Origin: Cellulomonas xylanilytica
GTDB lineage: Bacteria > Actinomycetota > Actinomycetes > Actinomycetales > Cellulomonadaceae
Assembly: GCF_007989805.1 (NCBI RefSeq)
Contig: NZ_BJUB01000014.1
Location: 62,001 to 126,000, forward strand
DNA length: 64,000 bases
Reading direction: 5' to 3'
Position 1 is the stretch's first letter. Every line of letters begins with the position of its first letter. The notes under the pieces are model-generated. The model saw only the letters and a list, made by a program, of their open reading frames with translations, made no database searches and was not told the DNA's origin. Shown here piece after piece: positions 8,658 to 14,885 of this stretch. A program made the translations under genes and the position numbers.

Positions 8658-9509
8658 TCAGGAGCCGACGACCACCCTGATCTCGTTGTTCCAGGGGTCC
8701 TCGAACGCCAGCACGCGGCCGTCGTCGCGCGTCGCGATCCCCCGGCTCGCCAACCGGGCGCCCAGCGCGCCGCGCTCGTCGTCGGTGGGCAGCTCGATGG
8801 TGACCTCCCCGAGGCCGAGCGCGGGCCAGCGGCCCTGGGCGCCGCGGCTCTGCCAGGTGTTCATGGCGAGGTGGTGGTGGTAGCCGCCGGCCGAGACGAA
8901 CAGGGCCTGCGTGCCGTACTCGGCGGTGACCTCGAAGCCGACCGTGTCGACGTAGAACTCGTGGGCCGTGCCGATGTCGCCGACCTTGAGGTGGACGTGC
9001 CCGACGGCGGCGGCACCGTCGAGGGTGTCGGGGTCGACCAGGTTCTCCCGCAGGAAGCCGTTGGGGTCCAGGTACTCGGTGGCCATCGCGACGCGGCCGT
9101 GCTCCCAGCCCCACTGCTCGCGCGGCCGGTCCCAGTAGAGCTCGACGCCGTTGCCCTCGGGGTCGTCGAAGTACAGCGCCTTGGACACGAGGTGGTCCGA
9201 GCTTCCGGTGAACGACGACGGGAAGTGCCGGGCGACCGAGTAGACGGACGACGCGAGGTCGCTCTGCTCGGCGAACAGGATCGCCGTGTGGAAGAGGCCG
9301 GCCGCCGACGACGGCGCGTGCTTGAGCAGGGGCGTGTGCTCGAGCACCACCGACGGGACGCCCAGCCGGCCGAGGGTGACGCGGTCCCCCTGCTGGTCGA
9401 GGACGCCCAGGCCGATGCCGCGCGCGTAGTAGTCGGTCATGGCGTCGAGGTCGCCCACCTTGAGGGTGACGGCGCCGACGTCGGTGCGGGCGTCCAGGAT
9501 CTCGGTCAT
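8658..9509 (-). CDS. Two-domain VOC/extradiol dioxygenase-like protein
   Basis: A 283-residue protein with two tandem vicinal-oxygen-chelate modules (CatE/catechol 2,3-dioxygenase-like). Module 1 has VGAVTLKVGDLDAMTDYYARG, GLFHTAILF and YFDDPEGNGVELYWDRP. Module 2 has VGHVHLKVGDIGTAHEFYVDT, YHHHLAMNTWQSRG and FEDPWNNEIRVVV. The metal ligands His (GHVHLKV), His (GYHHHL) and Glu (NEIRV) are present in module 2, so metal-dependent activity is plausible. ATG 9509 overlaps the stop of the upstream NADP oxidoreductase (ATGA), so the two are coupled and share its MarR-controlled promoter. Catechol cleavage versus another VOC reaction cannot be decided. Confidence 0.87.
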   Translation of the reverse strand: MTEILDARTDVGAVTLKVGDLDAMTDYYARGIGLGVLDQQGDRVTLGRLGVPSVVLEHTPLLKHAPSSAAGLFHTAILFAEQSDLASSVYSVARHFPSSFTGSSDHLVSKALYFDDPEGNGVELYWDRPREQWGWEHGRVAMATEYLDPNGFLRENLVDPDTLDGAAAVGHVHLKVGDIGTAHEFYVDTVGFEVTAEYGTQALFVSAGGYHHHLAMNTWQSRGAQGRWPALGLGEVTIELPTDDERGALGARLASRGIATRDDGRVLAFEDPWNNEIRVVVGS

Positions 9510-10117
9510 GCCGTCAGCCCGAACCCGCCGGTCCACGACGTCTGCTCGGCCGCGGCGAGCGTGAGCTGCAGGAACCCGAACGCCTCGAGCTCGTGCGCAC
9601 GCTTCAGCGAGCCCGCGTCGACCGCGCGCAGGCCGCCGGCGGTGATCACGGCGGCCAGCTGCGCCTTCGCGTCGGCGTCGTCGCCCGCGACGAGGACGGT
9701 GGTCTTCTCGTCGCCGACCTCGCCGGTGGTGAGGGTCGCCGCGAAGTTGGTGTTGAACGCCTTGAGCACCGAGGCGCCCGGGACGGCCTGCGCGATGACG
9801 GCCGCTGCGGAGCTGCCCGCCGGCACGACGAGGGAGTCGAACGTCGCGAAGTCGACCGGGTTGGTGATGTCCACGAGGACCTTGCCGTCGAGCTGCCCCT
9901 CGTACTGCGTGAGGACCTCGGCGACGGCGGCGTACGGGAGGGCGAGGACGACGATGTCACCGGTGACCGGGTCTCCGACGGTGCCGTGCTTCGCCCCGGG
10001 GATCGCGACCTTCAGGGGCGTGCGCGTCAGCACCTGCGCGTCGTTGCCGCCCGCGATCACGCGCCACGCGATGGCCGCGCCCATGCTGCCTGCTCCGATG
10101 ATCGTCACCGTGCTCAT
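9506..10117 (-). CDS. NADPH-dependent F420 reductase-like oxidoreductase
   Basis: A 203-residue Rossmann protein of the F420-dependent NADP oxidoreductase family. The N-terminal dinucleotide motif is VTIIGAGSMGAAIAWR (GxGxxG, residues 7-12), then VVLALPYAAVAEV, VLVDITNPVDFATFDSL, VLKAFNTNFAATL and a C-terminal helix HELEAFGFLQLTLA. In characterised members hydride passes between NADPH and coenzyme F420. Many paralogues act on other substrates, so F420 use is family inference. Strong RBS GAGGAGGA precedes ATG 10117. It is first in a two-gene operon with the VOC protein and divergent from a MarR repressor, with a well-formed promoter (complement of 10152-10179) overlapped by repeated operator-like sites. 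Confidence 0.87.
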   Translation of the reverse strand: MSTVTIIGAGSMGAAIAWRVIAGGNDAQVLTRTPLKVAIPGAKHGTVGDPVTGDIVVLALPYAAVAEVLTQYEGQLDGKVLVDITNPVDFATFDSLVVPAGSSAAAVIAQAVPGASVLKAFNTNFAATLTTGEVGDEKTTVLVAGDDADAKAQLAAVITAGGLRAVDAGSLKRAHELEAFGFLQLTLAAAEQTSWTGGFGLTA

Positions 10118-10137
10118 AGCGTCCTCCTCGGTTTTTG

Positions 10138-10152
10138 TTGTCGCTTCAACTA
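10138..10152. promoter_or_regulatory. MarR-type operator copy 1
   Basis: TTGTCGCTTCAACTA, sharing 12 of 15 positions with the second copy at 10168-10182 (common pattern TTGTnGCnTCAAnTA, with imperfect dyad TTGnnGCnnCAA). It abuts the -10 box of the oxidoreductase promoter on its downstream side, a classical repressor position. Assignment to the adjacent MarR is inference. Confidence 0.6.
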
Positions 10153-10179
10153 CTGTACCGCCAATAGTTGTAGCGTCAA
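10152..10179 (-). promoter_or_regulatory. Sigma-70 type promoter of the oxidoreductase-VOC operon
   Basis: On the minus strand, -35 TTGACG (10174-10179) and -10 TACAGT (10152-10157) are separated by 16 bases. Transcription would start near 10145 and give a leader of about 28 bases carrying the GAGGAGGA ribosome binding site. The -35 lies inside operator copy 2 and the start region inside copy 1. Confidence 0.55.
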
Positions 10180-10182
10180 GTA
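10168..10182. promoter_or_regulatory. MarR-type operator copy 2
   Basis: TTGTAGCGTCAAGTA, a direct repeat of copy 1 exactly 30 bp away (about three helical turns, so the same DNA face). It covers the -35 of the divergent oxidoreductase promoter and lies between the -35 (TAGTTG, 10165-10170) and -10 (TACCGT, 10188-10193) of marR, so one repressor could control both directions. Confidence 0.6.
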
Positions 10183-10187
10183 TTTGA

Positions 10188-10193
10188 TACCGT
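10188..10193 (+). promoter_or_regulatory. -10 box of probable leaderless marR transcript
   Basis: TACCGT is 7 bases before ATG 10201, and TAGTTG at 10165-10170 is a -35 candidate with 17-base spacing. No Shine-Dalgarno sequence precedes the ATG, consistent with leaderless translation. Confidence 0.45.
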
Positions 10194-10200
10194 CGGCTGC

Positions 10201-10692
10201 ATGACGGACACGAGATGGCTCACCGCCGAGCAGCTGGACGCCTGGAAGAAGCTGATCGCGGTCGTCGAGCTGCTCCCCGGCGCCCTCGAGACGCAGCTCC
10301 AGCGCGACTGCGGCCTGAGCCACTTCGAGTACTTCACGCTCGCGATGCTCTCCGAGGCCCCGGACCGCACGCTGCGCATGACCACCCTCGCCGCGCACAC
10401 CAACGCCACCCTCGCACGCCTGTCCCACGTGGTCTCGCGGCTGGAGAAGCGTGGGCTGGTGCGCCGGGAGGCGTGCGCGCAGGACCGGCGGGCGACCAAC
10501 GCCGTCCTCACCGCACAGGGCTGGGACGCCGTCGTCGCCGCGGCGCCGGGGCACGTCGCCACGGTCCGGGAGACCGTGATCGACCCGCTGACCGCGACCG
10601 ACGTCGCGGACCTCGACCGCATCATGGGCCGCGTCCTCGAGGTTCTCGACCCCGCGCACGTCATGGGTGCACGCGCAGCGACCGATGACTGA
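10201..10692 (+). CDS. MarR-family transcriptional regulator
   Basis: A 163-residue winged-helix dimeric regulator. Family segments in order: LETQLQRDCGLSHFEYFTLAMLSEAP (dimer helix and first DNA-binding helices), MTTLAAHTNATLARLSHVVSRLEKRGLV (recognition helix), REACAQDRRATNAVLTAQGWD (the wing, with the conserved D-R-R-x-x-x-V-x-LT pattern) and a C-terminal dimerisation helix LDRIMGRVLEVL. It is divergent from the F420/NADP-type oxidoreductase and VOC operon and almost certainly represses it through the repeated sites at 10138 and 10168. A single Cys in the wing (residue ~98) could allow redox or electrophile sensing (inference). Confidence 0.93.
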   Translation: MTDTRWLTAEQLDAWKKLIAVVELLPGALETQLQRDCGLSHFEYFTLAMLSEAPDRTLRMTTLAAHTNATLARLSHVVSRLEKRGLVRREACAQDRRATNAVLTAQGWDAVVAAAPGHVATVRETVIDPLTATDVADLDRIMGRVLEVLDPAHVMGARAATDD

Positions 10693-10695
10693 GGT

Positions 10696-11367
10696 GTGCT
10701 GCTCCTCCTGTCGTTGATCGGCTTCCTCGCGCTCGCCGCGAGCATCGTCGTGCGGTGGCTGCGGCGACGCGTGGACGTCCTCGGCCGGATCGCGCCGTTC
10801 CCGGCGATCAGCGTCGGACTCTCCCTCGCGCTGGCGCTGGGCTGTGCGGTCCCCATGGCGCTGGAGGCCTGGCTGGAGCACCGCCTCGAGGCGGCGGCCT
10901 CCGAGGTCGCGGGCGTCCCGGTGCAGGTCGACTGCCAGAGCCTCGGGCAGGCGTTCGTCGACGTCGGCCAGGAGCTCGGCTACGTCCGGTGGGGACCCGA
11001 CGGGGTCCCCGAGCGCTCGACCCTGATCAAGGTCCGCGTCTGCAACGACCTGCGCGCCTGGCTGGCCTCGTCGACGAGCGACCCGACCCTCGACCAGGTC
11101 GTCGCGGTCCACGTGCTCACGCACGAGACGATGCACATGGTCGGCATCGTCAACGAGGCGCGCACCGAGTGCGCCGCCGTGCAGCGCGACGCCGCGACAG
11201 CTGTTGCCCTCGGCGCCTCACCCGCACAGGCCCAGGCGCTCGCCGTGCGGTACTGGACCGAGGTGTACCCGCGGATGCCGTCGGACTACCGCGGGGGCTG
11301 CGGACCCGGGGGCGAGCACGACGAGGGGCGTCCGGGGGCACCCTGGCTCGCCGGCCCGACGCCGTAA
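10696..11367 (+). CDS. Membrane-anchored protein with HExxH motif
   Basis: A 223-residue protein of unknown function. Two hydrophobic segments (residues ~1-20 and ~38-57) flank a short basic loop WLRRRVD. The rest is soluble and contains VLTHETMHMVGIVNEARTEC, an HExxH sequence (HETMH) with a downstream Glu (NEARTE) at the distance seen for the third zinc ligand in gluzincins. Three or four Cys residues (~81, 115, 160, 203) in the soluble part suggest disulfides and an extracytoplasmic face. GTG 10696 is four bases after the marR stop, so it is probably cotranscribed. A small metallopeptidase is a plausible reading but no known family is recognised. Confidence 0.65.
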   Translation: MLLLLSLIGFLALAASIVVRWLRRRVDVLGRIAPFPAISVGLSLALALGCAVPMALEAWLEHRLEAAASEVAGVPVQVDCQSLGQAFVDVGQELGYVRWGPDGVPERSTLIKVRVCNDLRAWLASSTSDPTLDQVVAVHVLTHETMHMVGIVNEARTECAAVQRDAATAVALGASPAQAQALAVRYWTEVYPRMPSDYRGGCGPGGEHDEGRPGAPWLAGPTP

Positions 11368-11416
11368 CGTGGGCGGGTAGGCCCCCTTCGCCGGGCCCGT
11401 GCCGAAGGAGGCCGTC

Positions 11417-12256
11417 GTGTGTCGTTGGCTCGCGTACACCGGATCGCCCGTCCTCATCGACGACCTGCTCTACAAGCCGACCAACTCCCTCGTCGTCCAG
11501 AGCCTGCACAGCCGGCTGGGTGCGGAGGCGACGAACGGCGACGGGGTCGGCGTCGGCTGGTACACGGAGCACTCCCCGACGCCCGGCGTGTTCCGCAGCA
11601 TCGAGCCCGCCTGGAGCGACCGGAACCTGCGTGAGCTGTCCGAGCACGTCCGCTCCGGCACGGTGCTCGCGCACATCCGCGCCACGTCAGGCTCGGCCGT
11701 GCAGCAGACCAACTGCCACCCGTTCCGGCACGGACGCTGGCTCTGGATGCACAACGGCCTGCTGGCGGGGTTCGCCGCGATGAAGCGGGACCTCGTGCTC
11801 GCGATCGACCCCGACCTCTACCCGTTCATCGAGGGCTCGACGGACTCCGAGGTGCTCTTCTACCTCGCGCTGACGTTCGGGCTCCAGGACGACCCACCCG
11901 CGGCCGTGGCACGCGCGGTCGGTCTGGTCGAGGAGGTCGGCCGTACGCACGGCGTCGCGTTCCCCGTGCAGATGACGGTGTGCACCACCGACGGGCAGCG
12001 GGTGTGGGCGTTCCGGTACTCCACCGAGGGCCAGAGCCGGTCCCTCTTCCGCAACGCCGACGTCGCCGTGCTCAAGGAGCAGTACCCCGAGAACCCGGTG
12101 CTGCACGGGCTGGCGGACTGGACGCGGGTCATCGTCTCCGAGCCGCTCGGCGACCTCAAGGGCGCGTGGCACGAGGTGCCGGAGAGCACATGCCTGCTCG
12201 TCGACGCGGGGCGCGAGGAGCTGACCCCGTTCGAGCCCAGCCCGCCGTCGCGCTAG
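11417..12256 (+). CDS. Class II glutamine amidotransferase (YafJ/EgtC-like)
   Basis: A 279-residue Ntn-type glutamine amidotransferase. The GTG start at 11417 is chosen because it places Cys at position 2 (V-CRWLAYTG), which becomes the N-terminal nucleophile after Met removal, and because AAGGAGG (11405-11411) is ideally spaced. Further motifs: GDGVGVGWY, VLAHIRATSGSAVQQTNCHPF (Arg/His glutamine-binding region), WLWMHNGLLAGF and FIEGSTDSEVLFYLAL (oxyanion Asn/Gly and substrate Asp). Stand-alone members hydrolyse gamma-glutamyl amides; EgtC in ergothioneine synthesis is a relative, but no egtA/B/D genes are nearby, so that role is not claimed. Confidence 0.9.
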   Translation: MCRWLAYTGSPVLIDDLLYKPTNSLVVQSLHSRLGAEATNGDGVGVGWYTEHSPTPGVFRSIEPAWSDRNLRELSEHVRSGTVLAHIRATSGSAVQQTNCHPFRHGRWLWMHNGLLAGFAAMKRDLVLAIDPDLYPFIEGSTDSEVLFYLALTFGLQDDPPAAVARAVGLVEEVGRTHGVAFPVQMTVCTTDGQRVWAFRYSTEGQSRSLFRNADVAVLKEQYPENPVLHGLADWTRVIVSEPLGDLKGAWHEVPESTCLLVDAGREELTPFEPSPPSR

Positions 12257-12266
12257 CGCGGGACGG

Positions 12267-12659
12267 TCACCGGTCCAGGCACAGGCAGAACGGGTGCCCG
12301 GACGGGTCCTCGTACACCCGGAACGGGTCGTCGGCGTGACCCTCCTCCTCGGGCGTACCGGTGAGCGGACGGGCACCGAGCCGGACGGCGTCGTCGTGGC
12401 CGACGGCGAGGTCCGTGACCTCCAGGTCCAGGTGCACCCGCGCACCCACCCGCCATGGCGGGACCGTGGCGTCCGAGCGCTGGAACCCGAGGCGTGCCTT
12501 GCGCTCGGGGTCGACCAGGAGGAGGAACTCGTCGCCGTCCGGGTCGGGTTCCTCGTGGCCGGGCGCGTACTCCCAGCCGAGCAGCTGCCGGTAGAACTCC
12601 GCCAGCTCTCGCGGCTCGGCGCAGTCCACCGTCGGTTGGCGCAGGTGGCGGATCGTCAT
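12267..12659 (-). CDS. VOC family protein
   Basis: A 130-residue single VOC module of the glyoxalase/bleomycin-resistance-like type with MTIRHLRQPTVDCAEPRELAEFYRQLLGW, DEFLLLVDPERKARLGFQR, RVHLDLEVTDLAVGHDDAVRLGA and YEDPSGHPFCLCL. Two such modules normally pair across a dimer. ATG 12659 is preceded on its strand by TACCGT with 6 bases in between (12666-12671), so it is probably leaderless. It is convergent with the amidotransferase gene (10-base gap) and divergent from a YCII protein. No substrate is indicated by context. Confidence 0.85.
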   Translation of the reverse strand: MTIRHLRQPTVDCAEPRELAEFYRQLLGWEYAPGHEEPDPDGDEFLLLVDPERKARLGFQRSDATVPPWRVGARVHLDLEVTDLAVGHDDAVRLGARPLTGTPEEEGHADDPFRVYEDPSGHPFCLCLDR

Positions 12660-12778
12660 GCTCAGACGGTAGGACGGGACCCGGCCGGGCGCCCACGGAC
12701 TTTCGCGCCGGGAGCGTGTCGAGAACGTCAGGGCGCGCCCGTCATGAGCCGACAGCACCACCGACGCAGGAGGTCCTC

Positions 12779-13159
12779 ATGAAGTACGTCATCCTAATCC
12801 ACTCCGACCCGAAGCCGTGGGCGCACCCGACGTCCCGGTTCACCGACGAGGGCCGCGCGCTGCCCGTCGCGGAGCACGACGCGGCGGACCGCGCGTTCGA
12901 CGCGCTGCTCGGGGAGCTGTCCGCGAGCGGCGAGCTGGTCACGGCGGAGGCCCTGGCGGACCCGGCGTCGGCCACGGTGTACCGCTGGCGCAGCGGCGAC
13001 TCGCTGGCCAGCGAGGGCCCGTACGCCGAGACGCAGGAGCACCTCGCGGGGTTCTTCCTGGTGGACTGCGCGACGCGAGAGCGCGCCGAGGAGGTGGCCG
13101 CCCAGTTCGCCGGCCCGGGGAGCGTCGCCGAGCTGCGGCCGGCGTTCGTCTGGGAGTGA
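12779..13159 (+). CDS. YCII-related protein
   Basis: A 126-residue YCII-domain protein: MKYVILIHSDPK, VAEHDAADRAFDALLGELSASGELV and the diagnostic EGPYAETQEHLAGFFLVDCA. YCII proteins form small ferredoxin-like dimers with a proposed His/Asp pair; they often accompany ECF sigma factors and DGPF-type proteins, and a function is established only for a few (for example chlorohydroquinone or muconolactone chemistry). GCAGGAGG at 12766-12773 is a strong ribosome binding site. The gene ends before a strong bidirectional hairpin shared with the convergent VOC gene. Confidence 0.87.
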   Translation: MKYVILIHSDPKPWAHPTSRFTDEGRALPVAEHDAADRAFDALLGELSASGELVTAEALADPASATVYRWRSGDSLASEGPYAETQEHLAGFFLVDCATRERAEEVAAQFAGPGSVAELRPAFVWE

Positions 13160-13171
13160 CCGCGAGCGCCG

Positions 13172-13207
13172 GAGCGGCCCGCACCCTCGTCACGGTGCGG
13201 GCCGCTC
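13172..13207. terminator. Bidirectional hairpin terminator
   Basis: A perfect 14-bp stem GAGCGGCCCGCACC / GGTGCGGGCCGCTC around an 8-base loop, between the convergent YCII and VOC genes. No U-run follows, as is usual in high-GC actinobacteria. Confidence 0.75.
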
Positions 13208-13220
13208 TCGCCGGCCGGCG

Positions 13221-13598
13221 CTAGCCGACCGTCCGCGAGCGCGTCGCGAACTCCTCCGACTCCGGCGGCAGCAGGCAGAAGAGCAGCCCGACGGGGTCGA
13301 CCATCACCGCGTAGTCGTCGTAGCGGGTGCGGACGGTGGCACCGAGCCCTTCGAGCCGCGCGATCTCCGCCTCGAGGTCGTCGGTCTCGATGTCGAGGTG
13401 GAACCGCGCGGCCGCGTCCCCGCCGAGGCTCTGCGTGGCGACGTGCGGGAGCGACGCGGCACCGCGCAGGGCCACGAACGGCTCCCCGGGGATCGGGTGC
13501 GGGGTCGCGGCGAGGGCGCCCGCCCAGAACGTGGTGACCGTGTCGATGTGGGCTGCGGGGGCGTCGATGATGACCTCGCGGAGCATGATCCGGTGCAT
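13221..13598 (-). CDS. VOC family protein
   Basis: A 125-residue VOC module: LREVIIDAPAAHIDTVTTFWAGAL, PFVALRGAASLPHVATQSLGG, ARFHLDIETDDLEAEIARLEGLGA and VMVDPVGLLFCLLPP. It resembles the Glyoxalase_6 subgroup common in actinobacteria, for which no reaction is known. ATG 13598 is preceded by TAGGGT (plus-strand ACCCTA, 13605-13610) at 6 bases, so the mRNA is probably leaderless. Its promoter is back to back with that of dinB. Confidence 0.83.
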   Translation of the reverse strand: MHRIMLREVIIDAPAAHIDTVTTFWAGALAATPHPIPGEPFVALRGAASLPHVATQSLGGDAAARFHLDIETDDLEAEIARLEGLGATVRTRYDDYAVMVDPVGLLFCLLPPESEEFATRSRTVG

Positions 13599-13621
13599 GC
13601 GCCGACCCTAGTGTCAGACGT

Positions 13622-14830
13622 ATGTTCGAACATGTGTTCGTGCGTTCCACCATCCTGCATGCCGACCTCGACGCCTTCTACGCGTCCGTCGAGCAGCGCG
13701 ACGACCCCCGGCTGCGCAACCGGCCGGTGGCCGTCGGCGGAGGCGGTGTGATCCTGGCGGCGTCCTACGAGGCGAAGCGCCGCGGCGTGACCACACCCAT
13801 GGGCGGCCGGCAGGCCCGCGCGCTGTGTCCCGGCCTGATCATCGTGCGGCCGCGGTTCGACGCCTACGTCGAGGCCAGCAAGGCCGTCTTCGAGCTGTTC
13901 CACCAGACCACCCCGCTGGTCCAGGGCGTGTCGATCGACGAGGCGTTCCTCGACGTCGGCGGACTGCACCGCATCGACGTGCCACCGGTGGACATCGCCG
14001 CGCGCCTGCGCGCCCGGGTCCGGGACGTCGTCGGCCTGCCCATCACGGTCGGCGTGGCCCGCACCCCGTTCCTGGCCAAGGTCGCCTCACGCGTGGCCAA
14101 GCCGGACGGGCTGCTGCTGGTGCTGCCCGCCGACGAGGAGTCGTTCCTCCACCCGCTGCCGGTCGAGATGCTGTGGGGCGTCGGCGAGGTGACCGCGACC
14201 AAGCTGCACGCGTACGGGCTGCGGACGGCCGGGGACGTCGCCGCACTCCCCCAGTCCGTGCTCGTGGCGGCGCTCGGACCGGCCGGTGGCCGGCACCTGT
14301 TCGCGGTCGTGCACGGGCACACCCCCGCCAAGGTGGTCGTCGGACGGTCGCGCGGGTCGATCGGTGCGCAGCGCGCGCTCGGGCACGGGCCGCACGACCA
14401 GGCCTTCGTTCGAGCCGCGCTCCTCGGTCTGGTCGACCGGGTCTGCCGGCGGATGCGCAAGGCGGACCGGATCGCGCGGACCGTCGTGCTGCGGCTGCGG
14501 TTCGAGGACTACACCAAGGTCACGCGCTCGCGGTCCCTCGCCGCCGCGACGGACTCGTCGGAGGACATCGCGGCCGTCGCCGTGGGGCTGCTGGAGGCCG
14601 CCGCGCCCCTGATCCGGGAGCGCGGGATCACGCTGGTGGGCGTCGCGCTGACCGGGCTGTCGTCCGACGAGTACGTACAGCTCGCGCTCCCGCTCGACCA
14701 CCCGGACCACGGCGGGCTCGACGAGGCCGTCGACGCGGTCGCCGTGCGGTTCGGCACGCAGGCGGTGATGCGGGCGAGCCTGCTGCGGCGGGGCGAGGGG
14801 ATCGCGGTGCCGCTGCTGCCGGACGCGTGA
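13622..14830 (+). CDS. dinB: DNA polymerase IV (Y-family)
   Basis: A 402-residue Y-family translesion polymerase. Palm motif ILHADLDAFYASVEQRDD has the first catalytic Asp pair, VSIDEAFLDV the second Asp/Glu pair, and YEAKRRGVTTPM the fingers. VGVARTPFLAKVASRVAKPDG and GVGEVTATKLHAYGLRTAGD form the thumb HhH region, and a little-finger domain follows. It bypasses DNA lesions and normally binds the beta clamp; a C-terminal clamp-binding motif may be LALPL near residue 360. The start is uncertain: ATG 13622 (7 bases after TAGTGT), GTG 13634 or GTG 13640 would all keep the first motif. A LexA-type box covers this start region. Confidence 0.95.
   Translation: MFEHVFVRSTILHADLDAFYASVEQRDDPRLRNRPVAVGGGGVILAASYEAKRRGVTTPMGGRQARALCPGLIIVRPRFDAYVEASKAVFELFHQTTPLVQGVSIDEAFLDVGGLHRIDVPPVDIAARLRARVRDVVGLPITVGVARTPFLAKVASRVAKPDGLLLVLPADEESFLHPLPVEMLWGVGEVTATKLHAYGLRTAGDVAALPQSVLVAALGPAGGRHLFAVVHGHTPAKVVVGRSRGSIGAQRALGHGPHDQAFVRAALLGLVDRVCRRMRKADRIARTVVLRLRFEDYTKVTRSRSLAAATDSSEDIAAVAVGLLEAAAPLIRERGITLVGVALTGLSSDEYVQLALPLDHPDHGGLDEAVDAVAVRFGTQAVMRASLLRRGEGIAVPLLPDA
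13626..13641. promoter_or_regulatory. LexA (SOS) box of dinB
   Basis: TCGAACATGTGTTCGT matches the actinobacterial/Gram-positive SOS consensus TCGAAC-N4-GTTCGA at 11 of 12 defined positions. It lies over the presumed transcription and translation start of dinB, where LexA would block initiation. SOS control of dinB is known in many bacteria; here it is inferred from the site. Confidence 0.75.
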
Positions 14831-14860
14831 GCCCCGGTCGCGCAGGGCGACCGGGGCTCA
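14828..14860. terminator. Bidirectional hairpin terminator
   Basis: A perfect 14-bp stem TGAGCCCCGGTCGC / GCGACCGGGGCTCA with a 5-base loop, starting in the dinB stop codon and lying before the end of the convergent symporter gene. Confidence 0.75.
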
Positions 14861-14885
14861 GGCGACCGGACCGAGCCGGGTGGGC

